Shown one piece after another: positions 35,021 through 44,155 of a DNA stretch of 64,000 nt. The notes below the pieces were generated by a model. The model searched no databases. It had not been told where the DNA came from and saw only the letters and a list, made by a program, of their open reading frames with translations. Each line of letters starts with the position of its first letter. Position 1 is the stretch's first letter. The stretch is taken from the NCBI GenBank assembly GCA_003523225.1, contig DPGK01000021.1, positions 54,700 to 118,699 of the forward strand, written 5' to 3'. The stretch is from Clostridiales bacterium (lineage in GTDB: Bacteria > Bacillota > Clostridia > Oscillospirales > CAG-272). The translations under genes and the position numbers were made by a program.

Positions 35021-35914
35021 ATGAAAAAGGAATACAAAAAGCTCATATCCCTGATTCTTGCCGTTGCAGCCGCAGGTACGGCTTCAGCGCTGCTTTCAGC
35101 CTGCAGCGGATCGAATGCAAACACTCCGGACATTTCCACAAACAGCGGAACTGTACCGGAAGAAAAGACCGTAACATCCCCCGAACCCGAAACCACTCCT
35201 GAGCCTGAAACCACCGCCGAACCACCAAAGCTCACTTTGCGCATCGGCTCATACAACATAAAGCACGGAGCGGACGCCTCCGGGGAGCTCTCCCTTATCG
35301 GCGGAGTAATAAAGAACGCGGGGCTTGACATTGTCGGCGTTCAGGAGGTCGATTACAAGACCGAACGCGTAAGTGGTGTCGATCAGCCTGCCGCGCTTGC
35401 AGCCGCCGCGGGAATGGAATATTATAAATTTGCCCGCGCTATCGACTACCGGGGCGGCGAGTATGGTACTCTTATTCTTTCGCGTTATCCGATAGAGGAA
35501 TTCACTGTAACCGCTTTGGAATCCGGAAGCCGCGAGGGAAGATCTATCGGTCACGCTGTTATAAATGTTGACGGAGTTAAGGTCGACTTCTTCAACACCC
35601 ACCTGTCATACGAGGAAAAAGCACATCGCACGGCTCAGTTCGTAAAGATAAGGGAGCTGCTCTCTGACTGCACGACCTACGTTCTGACCGGAGACTTCAA
35701 CACTCAGGATTATTCCGAATTTACAGTCCTCGGGTACGGAGGAATGCTGAACAACGCTCAGCGGCATTACGTTACCTTCCCCGGAAACAAGTCCTCGATC
35801 GACAATATTGTTTTTTCGGGAAACTTCAAAATCTCAAAAAGCGGAACGGTTGCAGAGTCATATTCCGACCACCGTATGCTCTGGGCGGAGCTTGCGCTGA
35901 GTATTGGCGACTGA
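35021..35914 (+). CDS. EEP-family lipoprotein (endonuclease/exonuclease/phosphatase)
   Basis: A 297-residue lipoprotein with lipobox LLSAC near residue 28 and a Pro/Glu/Thr linker with PEPETTPEPETT repeats. The EEP domain shows SYNIKHG near 82, GVQEVDY near 107, FNTHLSYEEKAHR near 193, LTGDFNTQDYS near 226 and SYSDHRMLW at the end, a full set of catalytic and metal residues. It is a surface phosphodiesterase or phosphatase of unknown substrate. AAGGAG is six bases before the ATG. It is simpler than the EEP lipoprotein at 11.7 kb, without the repeated N-terminal domain. Confidence 0.87.
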   Translation: MKKEYKKLISLILAVAAAGTASALLSACSGSNANTPDISTNSGTVPEEKTVTSPEPETTPEPETTAEPPKLTLRIGSYNIKHGADASGELSLIGGVIKNAGLDIVGVQEVDYKTERVSGVDQPAALAAAAGMEYYKFARAIDYRGGEYGTLILSRYPIEEFTVTALESGSREGRSIGHAVINVDGVKVDFFNTHLSYEEKAHRTAQFVKIRELLSDCTTYVLTGDFNTQDYSEFTVLGYGGMLNNAQRHYVTFPGNKSSIDNIVFSGNFKISKSGTVAESYSDHRMLWAELALSIGD

Positions 35915-35926
35915 TATCTATCCCGA

Positions 35927-36673
35927 ATGGACCTCACAAAAGCACTTAAGAACAGCTTTACAGAGCTTGGTGAACGCGCCTATGCCGGTTGCTATTACAC
36001 ATATTCCGATTTTCTTACCGTCGCCGAGCAGGATATCCTGCTTTCCTTGCGACTCCCGGTAAGGGTCTCGCTTAACGGCGGATATGTGGGAGCGGAGCGC
36101 AGGATCGCCGTTTTCGGAAGCGAGGAGGATTTCGGATACTCGGAGCCGTCGCCTATCGCATATGTAAAAGCAGAACCCCTCTCTCAGAAATATGCCGAAC
36201 CGCTGACACACCGCGACTGTCTGGGGTCGGTCACAGGACTCGGACTGCGCCGGGATGTGACCGGGGACATACTGATAAGCGGCGGAGCGGCTTATATAAT
36301 CTGTCTTGACAGCATTGCGGACTTTATTGCCGAAAATCTGACAAAGATCCGTCACACGGATGTGCGCTGTACAAGGCTCGACAGCCTTCCGCCCACTTCC
36401 GTCTCACTGCCCGATGAAAGCACGGTTTTTGTGTCATCAGAACGCGCAGATGCACTTGTTGCCGCAGTGTATGCGCTGTCACGCAGTGAAAGTGAGCGCT
36501 TGTTTTCTCAGAAACTGGTTTTCGCAGACGCCCGCCTTGTAGGAGATCCCGACGCAAGAATAAAACCGGGCAGCACCGTCTCGGTAAGGGGACACGGCAG
36601 ATTTATCTACGAGGGCATTGCAAGAACGACAAAAAAGGGCAGATTCTGCGTAACGGTAAGAGCTTATAAGTAA
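35927..36673 (+). CDS. ylmH: YlmH-family S4-domain RNA-binding protein
   Basis: Homologues bind ribosomal particles and take part in stalled-ribosome rescue and division-linked functions. The 248-residue protein has the YlmH core HRDCLGSVTGLGLRRDVTGD near residue 92 and a C-terminal S4 domain: AALYALSRSESERLF-like helix near 188, then VSVRGHGRFIYEGIARTTKKG near 225 (residue stretches abbreviated). There is little SD sequence, and it starts 12 bp after the previous stop. In many Firmicutes ylmH sits near ftsZ/divIVA, but here it follows an EEP lipoprotein. Confidence 0.85.
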   Translation: MDLTKALKNSFTELGERAYAGCYYTYSDFLTVAEQDILLSLRLPVRVSLNGGYVGAERRIAVFGSEEDFGYSEPSPIAYVKAEPLSQKYAEPLTHRDCLGSVTGLGLRRDVTGDILISGGAAYIICLDSIADFIAENLTKIRHTDVRCTRLDSLPPTSVSLPDESTVFVSSERADALVAAVYALSRSESERLFSQKLVFADARLVGDPDARIKPGSTVSVRGHGRFIYEGIARTTKKGRFCVTVRAYK

Positions 36674-36684
36674 GCATAAGTCAC

Positions 36685-36714
36685 AAGCCCGGCTCTCCCG
36701 GAAGCGCCGGGCTT
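36685..36714 (+). terminator. Stem-loop after ylmH, no U-tract
   Basis: A 9-bp stem AAGCCCGGC/GCCGGGCTT with a 12-nt loop, followed by CGTCATACTC. Confidence 0.6.
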
Positions 36715-36792
36715 CGTCATACTCATTTAATGAGCATTTACATTAAATTTACATCGGATAAAACAAATTCACACTCAATAGAAGTATATAAA

Positions 36793-36801
36793 TGATATAA
36801 T
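36793..36801 (+). promoter_or_regulatory. Extended -10 promoter of the galactokinase operon
   Basis: TGA plus TATAAT (36796-36801). No convincing -35 hexamer at the usual distance. Leader about 60 nt. Confidence 0.55.
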
Positions 36802-36869
36802 TTTTATATTGGGATTTGCCGCTCTTGGCGGCAAGCCGGATATCACTGCACTCGAAAGGAAATGATAAC

Positions 36870-38162
36870 ATGACAGCCGAAGCTTTACGGCAGAATATTG
36901 CGGACGGTGCGCTCGACTTGCGTCTCTCCGTGCTTTACGGCGAGGACGGCGTAAAAAACGCCCGCGCGCGCTATATTTCCGTTCTTGACGATTTCATCTC
37001 AAGATACTCACAGACCTCTCAGGACGTATCGCTCTTCTCAGTTCCCGGTCGCAGCGAGCTTTCAGGAAATCACACCGACCACAACCACGGCAAGGTCATC
37101 GCCGGATCGATCGATCTTGACGTAATTGCGGTTGCCGCCCGCACCGACGGTAACATTGTGAGAGTCAAAAGCGAAAATTTCCCTGAGGATATTGTTGATC
37201 TTGACTCATATAATGAACCCGATCCTTCGCGTTTCGGACATTCCGACGCGCTTATTGCAGGTGTAGCCGCCGCACTTTCGCATAACGGACGCAAGATCGG
37301 CGGATTTGTCGCCTCAACCTCATCAAATGTGCTCAAGGGTTCGGGACTTTCATCCTCTGCAGCTTTTGAAAACATGATAGGCACTATCTTCTCGCACCTG
37401 TATAACGGCGGTGAGATCGGCTATATTGAAATAGCGCAGGATTCCCAGTATGCCGAGAATGTTTTCTTCGGCAAGCCTTGCGGACTTATGGATCAGGTTG
37501 CCTGCGCCGCCGGAGGTATTGTCGCCATTGACTTCAACGACCCCGCCGCTCCGGTAGTAAGCAAGCCTGACTTTGACCTTACCGAACATGGCTACTGCCT
37601 CTGCGTTGTGGATACCGGCGGAAACCACGCCGACCTTACCGGAGATTATGCCGCCGTTCCCGCAGAAATGAAATCGGTTGCGGAATATTTCGGCTGCAAG
37701 GTACTACGGGATGTACCGGATGACAAATTTTATTCCTCGGTACCCGCGCTTCGCACCGTCTGCGGCGACCGCGCCATTATGCGCGCCGCCCACTTCTTTG
37801 AGGAAAACCGGCGTGTGGATGCCCAGATGAAAGCCCTCGAGGAAAACGATATCGACGCATTCTTTGAAGGAGTACGCGCCTCAGGTCTTTCCTCCTTCTG
37901 CTTCCTTCAGAATGTTTACACCGTAAAAAATGTAAGCGAGCAGGGTCTTTCCCTTGCACTGTGTCTCAGCGACCGCTTCTTCAGAAAGAACGGTATCCGC
38001 GGCGCGTACCGCGTGCACGGCGGAGGATTTGCCGGAACGATCCAGGCGTACCTTCCCATTGACCGCGCGGCGGAATATGCCTCGGATATGGACTCCGTTT
38101 TCGGCGACGGAGCCTGTCATGTGCTGCACATAAGACGCAGCGGAGCAGTCAGAGTGTTCTGA
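36870..38162 (+). CDS. galK: Galactokinase family GHMP kinase
   Basis: Phosphorylates galactose (or a related sugar) at C1 with ATP. The 430-residue GHMP protein has the galactokinase signature PGRSELSGNHTDHNHG near residue 62, the ATP loop LKGSGLSSSAAFE near 150, CGLMDQVACAAGG near 205 and the C-terminal VHGGGFAGTIQ near 395. The ATG at 36870 follows AAAGGA, and an upstream reading from 36816 runs through the promoter region. No galT or galE adjoins. The operon continues with a small membrane protein, walJ, rlmH and a WG-repeat protein. Confidence 0.9.
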   Translation: MTAEALRQNIADGALDLRLSVLYGEDGVKNARARYISVLDDFISRYSQTSQDVSLFSVPGRSELSGNHTDHNHGKVIAGSIDLDVIAVAARTDGNIVRVKSENFPEDIVDLDSYNEPDPSRFGHSDALIAGVAAALSHNGRKIGGFVASTSSNVLKGSGLSSSAAFENMIGTIFSHLYNGGEIGYIEIAQDSQYAENVFFGKPCGLMDQVACAAGGIVAIDFNDPAAPVVSKPDFDLTEHGYCLCVVDTGGNHADLTGDYAAVPAEMKSVAEYFGCKVLRDVPDDKFYSSVPALRTVCGDRAIMRAAHFFEENRRVDAQMKALEENDIDAFFEGVRASGLSSFCFLQNVYTVKNVSEQGLSLALCLSDRFFRKNGIRGAYRVHGGGFAGTIQAYLPIDRAAEYASDMDSVFGDGACHVLHIRRSGAVRVF

Positions 38163-38180
38163 CACAAAACTGTAACTGAC

Positions 38181-38633
38181 ATGAAGATCAACGAAAAAAA
38201 GTCACGCCGGACAGACGAGCTTTCAGCTCCGGCGGAAAAGCCCCAAACATTCCGTGAGGCGTGGGCGCGCCTCAACAAAAAGCTGCTGATCTTGCTTATA
38301 GTAAACTGCGTGGTGTTTATCGGTCTTTACCGTCTGCTTATCAGCACCGCCTTTACATTTACGGTTCAGAAGGTCGTTGTACTGACATATATGATCGCCG
38401 CGGCGGTACTTATTCTGTTATATGTGATCTACAACCGCGGCTTTTCCGGACGCGGAGTCACTCCCGAAATGCTGCCCGACACAATGACGGAAAAAGAAAA
38501 GGACGACTACATAGCCGATTCGCTTATGCGCGAGAAAAAATCCAAGTGGATGCTTACCTTTATCGTCCCGCTGGTATTCGCGCTGCTTATCGACCTGCTT
38601 GATATGTTCGTTCTCCAGAACCTCGGATTATGA
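38181..38633 (+). CDS. Small membrane protein, three helices, function unknown
   Basis: A 150-residue protein: a polar N-terminus of about 35 residues, two adjacent membrane helices (~37-57 and ~66-86), a charged loop with DTMTEKEKDDYIADSLMREKK, and a third helix (~125-145). I do not recognise the family. The stop overlaps the walJ start by ATGA, so it is coupled to walJ and lies between galK and walJ in one operon. Confidence 0.75.
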   Translation: MKINEKKSRRTDELSAPAEKPQTFREAWARLNKKLLILLIVNCVVFIGLYRLLISTAFTFTVQKVVVLTYMIAAAVLILLYVIYNRGFSGRGVTPEMLPDTMTEKEKDDYIADSLMREKKSKWMLTFIVPLVFALLIDLLDMFVLQNLGL

Positions 38634-39403
38634 CAGCAAGGCTTGTATCGCTTTTTTCCGGTTCATCCGGCAACTGCACTGCGATAAGTTGCGGGGGAGA
38701 CACCATTCTTATCGACGCGGGGCGCTCAGCAAAAGCAATTGAAGAGCAGCTTGCAGTCGCCGGAATAGACCCCGGAACGCTGCGCGCGGTTTTCGTCACG
38801 CACGAACACATCGACCATGTCTCGGCACTCAGGGTGCTGACCAAAAAGCATCCGATGCCGGTATATGCGTCAGGCGGCACGGCGGAAGCTTTGCCATGCT
38901 GTGTCTGCCGTCGCGCGCCGCTGTTTGAAGAGCATATCGGCAATATGTCGGTCCGCTCTTTTCCGATCTCACACGACGCCGCTTGTCCTGTCGGCTACCG
39001 CATTGAAATCAATGCGGACGGCGCGCATATAGCCGTTGGACTTGCAACCGACACGGGTACGATCACTGATGAAATACACCGCGGTCTTGACGGCTGTCGT
39101 GCGGTAGTTCTTGAAAGCAATCATGACCTGCAAATGCTGCAAAGCGGTCCGTACCCTGCACAACTCAAACGGCGTATCCGTTCGAGTCTTGGACATCTTT
39201 CCAATACCGACAGTGCCGATCTTGCCGCCGCGCTTGCCCTGAACGGAACCGAGCAGATCATACTCGCGCATATTTCTAAAGAAAACAATATTCCTTCTTT
39301 AGCACTGAGCACCTGCCTTGAGCGACTGAAAAGCTTTGGCGTTACCGCAAACGTGCTGACCGCCCTTCCCTCCACACCGGTAGGAGTGACTGTTGAATTC
39401 TGA
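38630..39403 (+). CDS. walJ: WalJ/YycJ-like MBL-fold hydrolase
   Basis: The 257-residue MBL protein begins LVSLFSGSSGNCTAI, the hallmark of YycJ/WalJ, with FVTHEHIDHVSAL near residue 57, FPISHDAACPVGY near 115, LESNHDLQML near 165 and LGHLSN near 193. The family is linked to the WalRK cell-wall regulon and to DNA repair nuclease activity in some species. It starts within the preceding gene (ATGA) and is followed 2 bp later by rlmH. In several Firmicutes walJ and rlmH lie near each other, which supports the name. Confidence 0.87.
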   Translation: MTARLVSLFSGSSGNCTAISCGGDTILIDAGRSAKAIEEQLAVAGIDPGTLRAVFVTHEHIDHVSALRVLTKKHPMPVYASGGTAEALPCCVCRRAPLFEEHIGNMSVRSFPISHDAACPVGYRIEINADGAHIAVGLATDTGTITDEIHRGLDGCRAVVLESNHDLQMLQSGPYPAQLKRRIRSSLGHLSNTDSADLAAALALNGTEQIILAHISKENNIPSLALSTCLERLKSFGVTANVLTALPSTPVGVTVEF

Positions 39404-39405
39404 AA

Positions 39406-39885
39406 ATGATAAACGTAAAAATTATTTCGGTCGGAACGCTCAAAGAGCCGTACCTGCGCGCAGCCGCCGCCGAATACGAAAAAAGGCTTTCCGCCTTCTG
39501 CCGACTTGAGACAGTGGAGCTTAAGGAGGCTCGGGTATATGACGATGAATCCGACGCCGCCGCACAAGCCGCGCTTGCAGATGAAGCGGAACGTATTCTC
39601 GCGGCAATTCCGCCGCGCTCCTTCAGTATAGCTTTGTGCGTTGAAGGGCGTGAGACGGATTCTCGCGGACTTGCGGACATTATCCGGCGCGCAGCTGACG
39701 AAAGCGGAAGCATCTGCTTTGTTATCGGCAGCTCACACGGACTTGACGAGCGGGTCAAGAAAGCGTGCGGAATGCGGCTTTCTCTTTCACAGCTTACATT
39801 TCCACATCAGCTTTTCAGAATAATGCTGCTTGAAGCCGTTTACCGTTCCTTCAACATAATCAGGGGTACAAGATATCATAAATAA
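39406..39885 (+). CDS. rlmH: 23S rRNA (pseudouridine1915-N3)-methyltransferase
   Basis: Methylates pseudouridine 1915 in helix 69 of 23S rRNA. The 159-residue SPOUT protein has INVKIISVGTLKEPYL at the N-terminus, CVEGRETDSRGLAD near 83, FVIGSSHGLDERV near 105 (SAM knot) and the C-terminal LTFPHQLFRIMLLEAVYRSF, ending RGTRYHK. Length and ends match the family exactly. Confidence 0.97.
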   Translation: MINVKIISVGTLKEPYLRAAAAEYEKRLSAFCRLETVELKEARVYDDESDAAAQAALADEAERILAAIPPRSFSIALCVEGRETDSRGLADIIRRAADESGSICFVIGSSHGLDERVKKACGMRLSLSQLTFPHQLFRIMLLEAVYRSFNIIRGTRYHK

Positions 39886-39915
39886 CTGTTCCCCGGAATT
39901 ACGGGATGAAGCAAA

Positions 39916-42036
39916 ATGAAAACTCACAACCAATCCACTCCCGGCAGAACGCTACTGCATACTGCGGCGATAATACTGTTTATCGCGGCGGCGTGCTTTG
40001 TTTGCCTGTTCTCCGCCGGCATTTTTACCCTGCGGCTTCCGTGGAAGGATCATTCTTCGCCGGAGGCGACAAAAACGCCTGGCGAGCTGGCATATGAAAG
40101 CTATCTTGCAAGCCTTGAAACCGAGCGCTCGCCGGGCACATCTGCCACCAGACCCGAAACCTCCGCAAGACCCGACGACACCACCTCCCCCGCCACAGAC
40201 CCCGTTGAATATCCAAGCCTTGCGGAGCTTCTGTCACAGGGATATAATATCACATATTCCGATTATGATACGGGCATGAAGCTGGCAAGAATAACGCTTC
40301 ATAACGGCGATCTACCCTTGTCACTGTATCTCGGCTCAACGAAAACCGTAACGGTGCTTGTGCCCACAACTCTTGAGGAGGGCGGTCAGCTTTACGAATC
40401 GTATGAGGAACACCCCGAGCCGCGCAAAGCAGTCGAGCTTTACATGGGGTATATCCTGGTCGACAACAATGACGGCACAGTGTCGGTCTATCGCAGTGAC
40501 GGCAGCTTTATTGAAACCTTTGATGCATCAGACGTTGTACCCGCATATGCCAGAGACAGCAGCGACAATCCGCTGTTCATCAAAAACGGAAGCTATTTTT
40601 ACCTTGACGAGACAACAAAAACCTTCGCAAGCGTTGAATTTGACCCTAAATACGACGGACGCGGACTTTTCTTCGACTATGATCCCGCTTACGGCAAAAG
40701 TGAAAGCGAAAATCTTCAGGTGCTTTGGCGTATAGAACCCGTCACGCTGACCTACACTCTTGACCGCAGCAGCTATTATACACGCTTTAAGGTGGACCCG
40801 CGCATTGCGCGCGCGCTTTACGAGCTTGACCCGGTATTTGCCGAAAAGGTGGCAATACAACAGCCCGGCGGGCACTACTACAACTATCCCTTCAAACTCG
40901 CGCTCGATAAAGCCAAGGAGGATATAGCACGCGAGCAGGCGGATGCGGCAACAGCCACCGAGCCGGAAACCGAACCGCTTCCTGAGCCGACCACCGAACC
41001 GGAAACCGAACCTGTTCCTGAACCGACTACTGAACCGGAATCCGAGCCTGCGACGGAACCGGAACCGATAACAGAGCCGGAAACCATACCTGCAACAGAA
41101 CCCGTTATCCCTCCGGAGGATATAACTCCGCCCGCAGAACCGCTTCTCTCCCCTTCCGAGCTTCCTGGCACCGGGACAGCGGAAACCGGAAGCACAGAGC
41201 CGGAAGCTTCAGCCCCGTCAGTCACAGATCCGGCGGCATCCGAGCCGGAAAGCACGGAAGCCGAAACGTCAGAGCCAGAAACGCTTCCGCCGGAGGAAAC
41301 TACCGAAGAAGTATACGACCCGATGATAGAGGTATCGGCAACCTTTGAGTGGCCGCGCTATTATTACGGAACATATCCTGACATCATCCGCATGGGCGTC
41401 GGATATGCACGTGCATATGCGTTCTCAGAGGGATACGCCTGTATCGTAAACGACTACGGCGTGCTTAAGGTAATAAACACCTCTGGCAGAATAACCGCAA
41501 ACCTGAGGTACGAATACCGCACCGACGCAGGTAACGGCTACACCTACATGGTGAGGACCTATTATCAGCCCTTCTACAACGATATATATCACCTCGGATA
41601 TCTCTACTTCGACCACGGACTCATGCGCGTCCGCGTGCTTGAACATGAGCTTAACGAGGGGGACGTGGTAAACTACATTACCGGGGACTATGATATTCTT
41701 ATCGACGCGTACGGCAGCGAATACGAGCTGCCCGCAGGCTACCGTCTTGTATCCTACTCGGACGGTGTGCTGTTGCTTGAACGCGACGGCAGATACGGCT
41801 ATTATCACCGCGACGGATATTGGATAGCCCAGCCTGTATACACCTACGCAATGCCGTTTGTCGAGGGCATAGGAGTCATAGGCTACAAGGACGGAGTAAA
41901 GGGCGCGCTTGACACCACCGGAAACACCGTGATCCCCTTTGAATACGAGGAGATCTCAACTGCCTCATCCGGAATTTTCGCCTGCTTTGCCGAAGACTCC
42001 GGCTGGACGCTGCTTGCCAAAGTAAAACTCAACTAA
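39916..42036 (+). CDS. Membrane-anchored WG-repeat surface protein with an acidic Pro/Glu/Thr spacer
   Basis: The 706-residue protein has an N-terminal signal anchor (residues ~14-36). A first beta-rich region follows (~85-330, with YMGYILVDNNDGTVSVY), then a long TEPE-type spacer (~345-465) and a C-terminal region with WG-like repeats (AYAFSEGYACIVNDYGVLKV, ... GYYHRDGYWIAQPVY, VIGYKDGVKGALDTTGN). WG repeats probably form beta-propeller-like or solenoid structures. The ligand is unknown. It is the last gene of the galK operon and ends at a long stem-loop. Confidence 0.82.
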   Translation: MKTHNQSTPGRTLLHTAAIILFIAAACFVCLFSAGIFTLRLPWKDHSSPEATKTPGELAYESYLASLETERSPGTSATRPETSARPDDTTSPATDPVEYPSLAELLSQGYNITYSDYDTGMKLARITLHNGDLPLSLYLGSTKTVTVLVPTTLEEGGQLYESYEEHPEPRKAVELYMGYILVDNNDGTVSVYRSDGSFIETFDASDVVPAYARDSSDNPLFIKNGSYFYLDETTKTFASVEFDPKYDGRGLFFDYDPAYGKSESENLQVLWRIEPVTLTYTLDRSSYYTRFKVDPRIARALYELDPVFAEKVAIQQPGGHYYNYPFKLALDKAKEDIAREQADAATATEPETEPLPEPTTEPETEPVPEPTTEPESEPATEPEPITEPETIPATEPVIPPEDITPPAEPLLSPSELPGTGTAETGSTEPEASAPSVTDPAASEPESTEAETSEPETLPPEETTEEVYDPMIEVSATFEWPRYYYGTYPDIIRMGVGYARAYAFSEGYACIVNDYGVLKVINTSGRITANLRYEYRTDAGNGYTYMVRTYYQPFYNDIYHLGYLYFDHGLMRVRVLEHELNEGDVVNYITGDYDILIDAYGSEYELPAGYRLVSYSDGVLLLERDGRYGYYHRDGYWIAQPVYTYAMPFVEGIGVIGYKDGVKGALDTTGNTVIPFEYEEISTASSGIFACFAEDSGWTLLAKVKLN
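40957..41110 (+). repeat. In-frame TEPE-type codon repeats
   Basis: Imperfect repeats of Thr-Glu-Pro-Glu and Pro-Glu-Pro units inside the WG-repeat gene, forming an extended wall-spanning spacer. The repeats are coding and degenerate, not a CRISPR array. Confidence 0.75.
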
Positions 42037-42047
42037 GATACATCCAA

Positions 42048-42099
42048 AAGCCCCGCGGCAACCGTCGATACTCAGATACGGTGGAACGCCGCGGGGCTT
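42048..42099. terminator. Bidirectional two-level stem-loop between convergent genes
   Basis: Outer 12-bp perfect stem AAGCCCCGCGGC/GCCGCGGGGCTT, inner stem ACCGT/ACGGT. It separates the WG-repeat gene from the convergent SleB-like gene. No U-run on either side. Confidence 0.65.
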
Positions 42100-42120
42100 G
42101 ATATTATTGTATTATTCCGG

Positions 42121-43209
42121 TTATGCGTAAAAATCGTGATGTCCTATGGTCATGACCAGCCGGCATCTTTCCCTCATCCATGAGGCGGGAGTATCCGCGC
42201 TGTTTATGAAGTACAGAATACTGTCGGAAACAGTATATCCCTCAAGACATATCTTTGCAGCGCGAACGCACGACTCGGTAGGCTCATTGTACACGCTTCC
42301 GCTGTAAGCAGGAGAAAACTGAATACCGTATCGGCGGTCAAAAACCACATCGTAAACGCTGTTGAGGTAATCAAAGGTATTCATGCGGTTAAGTACAACA
42401 CATCCGACGGCGATCTGACCCTCGAGCGGTTCACCGCGCGACTCGGCTGAAATGATATGCGACAGCCAGTATACATCGTCGGCATTGTAAACCTCATCGG
42501 CGCTTAACGATACTGCTTTGCCGGAAACTGACGCCTCATTTTCGTTTACGCTCAGGGAAAGGCCCAGCGCGCGGCATACAGGTTCTGCGGGAACGCAGAT
42601 AACATTTCCGAATTTGCGCACGCTTCCGCGCATTCCGCACCAAAGCACGCGGCCGCGAGAGGTAATATACTTCTCTCCTTCCTTTGCGGTAACTTCAAAA
42701 TCCTCTCCGCTGACGGTAAGACCGTTGTCCGTGTACTTGTCTTCACAGTCAAAGAACAAAGCGCAGAACTCGGTGAGCGGCAGATATATTATTCCGTCAA
42801 CACTTGCCGCATGGTCTCCAAGCGCGCGAACTTCGTTCACAGTCACCGATACTGCCGCGGCATCCGCAGGATAATCCGGAGTCGGAAAAACCGGTTTATC
42901 AGACTGAATATCCGCGGGCAGCACAAGATTTTTTATTCCGGCATCCGAGCCGAACAGCATATCATAAAATATACCGCCGTGAACGGGTGCGGTCACATCT
43001 TCCATTTTCTTTGGGGCAACCTGTGCGGTCTCATCCGCTTCCGCGACGGTCTCCTCGGCGGGATCGCCATTTGTCTCATCAGCCACCGTATTCACGCGGT
43101 TTATGTCAGCCACATCCTCGTGTCCGGTTGCGGACGGTATGAATACCGTCACAGTGATTATAATTGCAAGCATCGCCGAAATCAATGCCGCAAATAATGT
43201 TCTTTTCAT
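42121..43209 (-). CDS. SleB/CwlJ-family cell-wall hydrolase with copper-amine-oxidase-like N-terminal domain
   Basis: A 362-residue secreted protein: signal anchor (residues ~5-28), acidic linker, a domain resembling Cu-amine-oxidase-N type modules (VRALGDHAASVDGIIYLPL ... GNVICVPAEPVCRALGLSL), and a C-terminal hydrolase_2 domain from about residue 245. The motif LSHIISAESRGEPLEGQIA carries the catalytic Glu, and VGCVVLNRM follows. It ends MTIGHHDFYA. It cleaves peptidoglycan, possibly spore cortex. AAAGG lies about nine bases before the ATG. Confidence 0.87.
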   Translation of the reverse strand: MKRTLFAALISAMLAIIITVTVFIPSATGHEDVADINRVNTVADETNGDPAEETVAEADETAQVAPKKMEDVTAPVHGGIFYDMLFGSDAGIKNLVLPADIQSDKPVFPTPDYPADAAAVSVTVNEVRALGDHAASVDGIIYLPLTEFCALFFDCEDKYTDNGLTVSGEDFEVTAKEGEKYITSRGRVLWCGMRGSVRKFGNVICVPAEPVCRALGLSLSVNENEASVSGKAVSLSADEVYNADDVYWLSHIISAESRGEPLEGQIAVGCVVLNRMNTFDYLNSVYDVVFDRRYGIQFSPAYSGSVYNEPTESCVRAAKICLEGYTVSDSILYFINSADTPASWMRERCRLVMTIGHHDFYA

Positions 43210-43259
43210 ATAACTATACCTTTCCTTGAGTTTTCCTTATTGCTTAACATGAATATCTC

Positions 43260-43838
43260 CTATCTGTTGTCAGGCTCGAACCAGATCACCCTGAGCGTCA
43301 GCCCCTCAACTGATATTGCCACAGGATGTCCGCTTCCGGAGTCCACGGTCACCGAAGAACCGTCCTCCAGTGCAAGATGGGTAAGCGTCTGACCGGACGC
43401 AGTCTTTTCCGCCTCCGCTGAGGTCACTCCGGAGGTGAGCGAAAAAGCATCCGCCGGTCTCATAAATTCTCCGAACAGCGCACCCGGTAGCTCAAGCCCA
43501 TCATAGCTCAGCACCACAGTTCCCCCGCTTCGCGTGATAACGATTCCGCCAAGCTCATCCGGAGCGGTGTATTCAAGGTGGAAATCCCTCTCAGAACCGT
43601 CATCAGGCATCGGAGCAAGCTCAAGCAATGCACCAATTTCAACACCGTTAAGCTCTCCGCGCAGCTCGGCACGCGAAGCCGGAAACTGATACGCCAGAAA
43701 ATCCGCGCCCTCCGGCGGCGGAGCGCATCCGGAAAGCAGGGATGCGACAAGCAAAGCCACCGCAAGCACAAACGCCCGTGGCATCCGGCAGGCGACTGCA
43801 CGTCCGACGCACATACGCGATATATCCTTTTTCATCAT
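43260..43838 (-). CDS. Lipoprotein of unknown function, upstream partner of the SleB-like gene
   Basis: A 192-residue protein with a signal peptide and lipobox LLSGC near residue 38, then a small beta-rich domain. I do not recognise it. It ends in TAG (43262-43260). If that were read through, the frame would run 17 more codons and stop at a TGA that overlaps the start of the SleB-like gene as ATGA. The added codons are AT-rich and contain its ribosome binding site, so this remains undecided. GGAG eight bases before the ATG sets the start. Probably an operon with the hydrolase gene, perhaps its inhibitor or anchor. Confidence 0.78.
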   Translation of the reverse strand: MMKKDISRMCVGRAVACRMPRAFVLAVALLVASLLSGCAPPPEGADFLAYQFPASRAELRGELNGVEIGALLELAPMPDDGSERDFHLEYTAPDELGGIVITRSGGTVVLSYDGLELPGALFGEFMRPADAFSLTSGVTSAEAEKTASGQTLTHLALEDGSSVTVDSGSGHPVAISVEGLTLRVIWFEPDNR

Positions 43839-43883
43839 TATCAGATCTCCTCACCGCTGCATGACAAGCTTTGATACAATATA

Positions 43884-43912
43884 TTGCAAAGCGGAGGGAA
43901 ATATGATATAAT
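43884..43912 (+). promoter_or_regulatory. Promoter of alr
   Basis: TTGCAA (43884-43889), 17-bp spacer, TATAAT (43907-43912) with TGA extension. Confidence 0.78.
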
Positions 43913-43918
43913 ATTCAA

Positions 43919-44155
43919 GGATAAATTGCGCACGGCTGTTTCGTGTCCTTAAGAAAGCCATACTGCTTCTTAAGTATCATGATTAAGCCACGCCGCATAT
44001 TATACACCCGAAGCGCAAATGATGCAAATTTTCTGCCGTCTCTTGCCATTATCAATCGCATTACCCGTCATTTCGCGCCCTTTTACTTGTTGAGCTTACA
44101 CCGATATACAATTTTGTATTTTGTAAGCCAACACTACCGAAAGGAATCACTCATA
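43919..44155 (+). other. Leader of alr with a hairpin
   Basis: About 237 nt separate the promoter from the alr start. A stem CTTAAGAA-AGC/GCTTCTTAAG (43948-43974) lies 30 nt into it. The frame stays open upstream of alr to 43943, but the SD-supported start is at 44156. No riboswitch family recognised. Confidence 0.45.

Noticed and set aside
40957-41306. Regularly repeated sequence that might suggest a CRISPR or tandem DNA array
   Set aside because: The repeats are degenerate, in frame and encode a Thr-Glu-Pro spacer inside the WG-repeat gene.
43943-44155. A 71-residue N-terminal extension of alanine racemase
   Set aside because: The ATG at 44156 has a good SD sequence, matches the family start, and the extension composition is not protein-like.
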